A DNA stretch of 5,641 nt from an uncultured Ruminococcus sp. (lineage in GTDB: Bacteria > Bacillota > Clostridia > Oscillospirales > Ruminococcaceae), in the NCBI GenBank assembly GCA_900545125.1, contig UQXS01000155.1, positions 1-5,641 on the forward strand, in the 5' to 3' direction. The notes below the pieces were generated by a model, which saw only the letters and a list, made by a program, of their open reading frames with translations, was not told where the DNA came from and made no database searches. Positions 3,343 to 5,641 of the stretch are shown here, one piece after another. The position numbers and the translations under genes are program-made. Within the stretch, counting starts at the first letter, position 1. Each line of letters begins with the position of its first letter.

Positions 3343-5175
3343 GTGTATATCGATATATTCAAAAACAACGGAACAGAATACATTCGGCTCAGAGAAAGCT
3401 ATCGTACCAAGACAGCAGAGGGAAAAGTTGCAATTCGTAAAAGAACGATCTGCAACATTGGACCACTATCAAAATTTGATGATGGGCAGCCGGATTATCT
3501 TGAAAGACTGCGTGAATCATTCAGACTTGGTAACCCACTGATTCCGGAACTTAAAGAATATACGGGAAAGAAACCTCCGATTGAAAAATACAGCATCCGT
3601 TTGCAGGAGGGTGATCCAGAGTGTGTCGGTCATCCTCAGCTCTATTCTCATGTCTTTCTTGATAAATTGTTTGATGAACTTGGTCTGGAGGATTTCTTCC
3701 GTTCATACAAGGGATTCTCAAAGATACAATATGATGTGCTGAATTTCGTTCGTCTGCTTGTTTACGGAAGAATACTGAACCCTGATTCCAAAATGGCAAC
3801 ACTGGAACAGAATGATGATTATTATACGCCGCTGCTGAAAAATTTCAATAAGTACAATGTTTATGATACGCTGGATTTTATCTATGAAAACAAAGAAAAA
3901 ATCATCCGCCGAATGAATACTTCTCTTGTAAAAAAGTGGCATCGGAATCCCGAAATCATTTTCTATGATGTAACGAATTTCTTTTTTGAGATCGAAGATC
4001 CGGATGAGGATGTTCTTGACGAATACGGAAATGTGATCGAAAAAGGTTTTAGAAAAATTGGGGTCAGCAAGGAGAACAGAAAGCAGCCGATCGTTCAAAT
4101 GGGTTTATTTATGGACGATCAGGGACTTCCCATCTCGATTGAATCATTTCCAGGCAACACACTCGATGCCAATACATTTAAACCTGCTATTTCAAAGAGC
4201 ATTGACGGACTTGAATATGCAAGATTTATCATGATCGCCGACAGAGGTATGTGCAATTATCAGAATGTATTTCATCTGCTTGACCAGAACAACGGATATA
4301 TCCTTGCTAAAAGTCTGCTCAAAAGCACCAAAGCAGAACAGGAATGGGCATATTCAGATGATGGGTTTATTCAAGAAAGCAGAGACTTCAAATACAAATC
4401 CCGCATTATGAAGCGGACTGTAAAAGATGCGAATGGTAAAAAAAGAACAGTCACAGAAAATGTAATCGTTTACTGGAGTCGTAATTTTTACGAGCGTGAT
4501 CTGCACGAAAATGCAAGATTTCTTGAAACACTTGAGAAAATTCTAAAGAATCCGAAAGGATATAGAATTACAGATATGCAGGCAAGGATGATACGTCCAT
4601 TTTTCAAAGACGATATCCTCAATTCTGAAACAGGCGAAGTAATTGCAGCATCAAAATTAAAAGCATTATTGGATAAAGAGAAATTGGAAGAATTCAAATC
4701 TCATTTTGGATACTATCAGATTATCACCTCTGAAATCAATATGCCGCCTTTGGAAGCCATCGAGAAATATCATGGACTAACCAGAATTGAAGATCAGTTC
4801 CGTGTCATGAAAAGCGATCTTGAAACACGACCTGTTTATGTTCGTACACGGGAACATATCGAAGCACATCTGCTGATTTGTCTGATTGCACTTACTATGA
4901 TCCGTATGATTCAGTGTAAGATATGCCACAGCGGTCTTGTACCGAAGTCGGATGATATTACACTTTGGTCTATGGGGCTTCCTGCATATCGTATCCAGAA
5001 AGCCTTAAACAAATGGAAAGTTGAGCTTCTTGCGGATGATTTGTATCGTTTTATTGATCTCGATGATCCGGATTTAAAACTGATTCTTGATTCTTTTGAT
5101 ATTAGAATTCCGGCAAAACTATTTCGGAAAACTGACCTGAAATCTCAAATCAGAAATATCAATGTGACCATATAA
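3343..5175 (+). CDS. IS1634-family (IS4-type DDE) transposase, 610 aa
   Basis: This is the transposase of the IS, cutting and rejoining DNA at the inverted repeats. The start is GTG at 3343, set by AGGAGG (3330-3335) 7 nt upstream and a consensus promoter. The RNase H-like catalytic residues are readable. The first Asp is in IIFYDVTNFFFE (D209), the second in FIMIADRGMCN (D300), and the Glu in RIEDQFRVMK (E483) with Lys 490. These fit the IS4 signature spacing E-x6-K, and a Tyr (Y476) lies just before. The long stretch between D300 and E483 (about 305-480) is the expected beta-rich insertion domain. The N-terminal 100 residues are probably the DNA-binding region. The length suits the IS1634 group. 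The frame is uninterrupted, so it may be active. It is transcribed opposite to every other gene here. Confidence 0.95.
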   Translation: MYIDIFKNNGTEYIRLRESYRTKTAEGKVAIRKRTICNIGPLSKFDDGQPDYLERLRESFRLGNPLIPELKEYTGKKPPIEKYSIRLQEGDPECVGHPQLYSHVFLDKLFDELGLEDFFRSYKGFSKIQYDVLNFVRLLVYGRILNPDSKMATLEQNDDYYTPLLKNFNKYNVYDTLDFIYENKEKIIRRMNTSLVKKWHRNPEIIFYDVTNFFFEIEDPDEDVLDEYGNVIEKGFRKIGVSKENRKQPIVQMGLFMDDQGLPISIESFPGNTLDANTFKPAISKSIDGLEYARFIMIADRGMCNYQNVFHLLDQNNGYILAKSLLKSTKAEQEWAYSDDGFIQESRDFKYKSRIMKRTVKDANGKKRTVTENVIVYWSRNFYERDLHENARFLETLEKILKNPKGYRITDMQARMIRPFFKDDILNSETGEVIAASKLKALLDKEKLEEFKSHFGYYQIITSEINMPPLEAIEKYHGLTRIEDQFRVMKSDLETRPVYVRTREHIEAHLLICLIALTMIRMIQCKICHSGLVPKSDDITLWSMGLPAYRIQKALNKWKVELLADDLYRFIDLDDPDLKLILDSFDIRIPAKLFRKTDLKSQIRNINVTI

Positions 5176-5215
5176 ATGTAGTCCTATTTCATCAAAATTT
5201 GAATACGTCTATTCT

Positions 5216-5236
5216 GCGTCGCCTTTGACGCTTTTT
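5216..5236 (+). terminator. Intrinsic terminator of the transposase gene
   Basis: GCGTC (5216-5220) pairs with GACGC (5227-5231) around a 6-nt loop and is followed directly by TTTTT (5232-5236), 40 bp after the stop codon. The T-run is also the start of the right subterminal repeat. Confidence 0.75.
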
Positions 5237-5246
5237 CGCCATTTTT
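5232..5246 (-). repeat. IS subterminal inverted repeat, right
   Basis: This is the reverse complement of 3247-3261, 15 of 15 bases, 47 bp inside the right end. Its first bases double as the T-run of the terminator. Confidence 0.7.
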
Positions 5247-5275
5247 GATCTCTTTATGCCCACTCCTTTTCCTTT

Positions 5276-5293
5276 TTAAGTGGCAAACTCGGG
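5276..5293 (-). repeat. IS right terminal inverted repeat
   Basis: TTAAGTGGCAAACTCGGG. The reverse complement matches the left end at 17 of 18 positions, with the mismatch at base 6 from the tip. Confidence 0.9.
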
Positions 5294-5340
5294 TTATACC
5301 TCCAAAAACTCAGGATATTTTCATTTTTCATCACTCCTTA
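5294..5340 (-). pseudogene. Leader and start region of a gene cut off by the IS
   Basis: On the minus strand, 67 nt after the stop codon at 5371, lies TTTTTGGAGGTATAA and then the IS end. TTTTTGGAGG is identical to the ribosome binding region of the 172 gene, so a start codon expected a few bases later has been replaced by the IS. In the other reading, TAAGGAG (5334-5340) starts a gene at the ATG 5331-5329 (MKNENILSFWRY). That frame runs into the IS and stops at 5254 after 25 codons. The 2-nt spacing of that ATG is poor, so the first reading is preferred. Either way the gene body is missing from the other side of the IS. Confidence 0.55.
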
Positions 5341-5370
5341 AACATTAAATTTTGCCGATTTATAGCTGTT

Positions 5371-5641
5371 TTACGATGGATCAAGTTCCATTTCAAAATC
5401 TTCGGACTGCTCCTCAATAAATCCGCCAAGATTATTCGGAACGTAATCTGACAGCCAAGTGCTGCCAAAATTTTCTCTCGTTTCAAGCCGCCACATCGCC
5501 AATTTTCCGACATCAGGCTGAATGTCGCCAAACGAGAACAGCAGGCAAGTAACTCCCTCATTTTTAAATGTGTAAACCTTATCAAATCGGCTTCCGTTCT
5601 GCAATATTCCACTTTCCGTCAGCATCTCGTTTATGCCGTCC
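5371..5641 (-). CDS. Hypothetical protein, C-terminal part only, start beyond the window
   Basis: The frame is open from the right edge to TAA at 5371-5373 and continues past the first internal ATG (5625), so the true start is outside. About 89 C-terminal residues are visible. They include QNGSRFDKVYTFKNEG, a hydrophobic beta-like stretch VTCLLFSFGD, a segment ending in LAMWRLETRENFG, then TWLSDYVPNNLGGFIEE and an acidic tail. I do not recognise the family. It looks like a soluble accessory protein of a phage or ICE-type region. It is read in the same direction as the genes at 1-2693 and is probably followed in an operon by the gene destroyed at 5294. Confidence 0.65.
   Translation of the reverse strand, partial: DGINEMLTESGILQNGSRFDKVYTFKNEGVTCLLFSFGDIQPDVGKLAMWRLETRENFGSTWLSDYVPNNLGGFIEEQSEDFEMELDPS

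Larger units (their letters stand above)
3202..5293 (+). mobile_element. Complete IS1634-like (IS4 superfamily) insertion sequence, 2,092 bp
   Basis: The terminal inverted repeats are 18 bp with one mismatch: 3202-3219 (CCCGACTTTGCCACTTAA) and 5276-5293. A second, perfect 15-bp inverted repeat AAAAATGGCGAAAAA lies inside them at 3247-3261 and 5232-5246, 45 and 47 bp from the outer ends. A single 610-codon transposase with its own promoter and terminator fills the element. The IS is more AT-rich than the flanking genes and points against them. No target duplication is visible: the sequence left of 3202 does not recur in the 348 bp right of 5293. Confidence 0.9.

Noticed and set aside
3718..4098. 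Minus-strand open frames inside the transposase gene
   Set aside because: They are antisense shadows without ribosome binding sites; the plus-strand frame has clear catalytic motifs.
5331..5612. 93-codon minus-strand frame overlapping the right-edge gene
   Set aside because: It is in a different frame from the 5371-5641 gene, which runs past the window edge and has the better protein-like composition. No start signal supports the alternative.

Overview
The window looks like the accessory part of a Gram-positive anaerobe of the Clostridia (gut Ruminococcus/Oscillospiraceae type). This is inferred from strong GGAGG ribosome binding sites, sigma-A style promoters, short phage- or ICE-like hypothetical proteins, and an IS1634-type insertion sequence. 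No chromosomal housekeeping gene is present, so the host cannot be named more closely. An integrative element, plasmid or prophage remnant is the best guess.

Left part (1-2750). Six short genes lie on the minus strand: a partial gene at 1-172, an orphan at 450-719, a three-gene operon (2075 to 978) and a single gene at 2331-2693. None has a firm function. One has a zinc-ribbon-like cysteine pattern, one ends in a domain resembling DUF6900, and two look like distant paralogs. They are built as repeated modules. Each transcription unit begins with nearly the same promoter: a block CTGTAGTTTTAGCCGC abutting a TTGATA -35 box, exactly 17 bp, then a TAnnnT -10. A second conserved block lies about 47 bp further upstream. 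Each unit whose end is visible finishes in a GC-rich inverted-repeat element at or just after the stop codon. In all three of these elements a loop sequence can pair outside its own stem, forming a pseudoknot. The stem sequences differ between copies but stay complementary.

Middle (2752-5293). A 273-bp element without coding capacity (2840-3112) has perfect 17-bp terminal inverted repeats. They match the ends of a complete 2,092-bp IS1634/IS4-like insertion sequence next to it (3202-5293). The small element is flanked by a perfect 88-bp direct repeat (2752-2839 and 3113-3200), read here as an unusually long target-site duplication. This fits the long, variable duplications known for IS1634. 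The duplication copied almost the whole promoter of the 2693 gene. The IS carries a 610-codon DDE transposase on the plus strand, a consensus promoter, a terminator, and a second perfect 15-bp inverted repeat inside the ends.

Right part (5294-5641). The minus-strand array resumes with the 3' end of another unrecognised gene. After it comes a leader with a ribosome binding site that the IS cuts from its gene. The body of that gene is not on the other side of the IS, and the two IS flanks do not match. A deletion or IS-IS recombination has therefore probably removed DNA here, including the 3' element expected for the missing unit.
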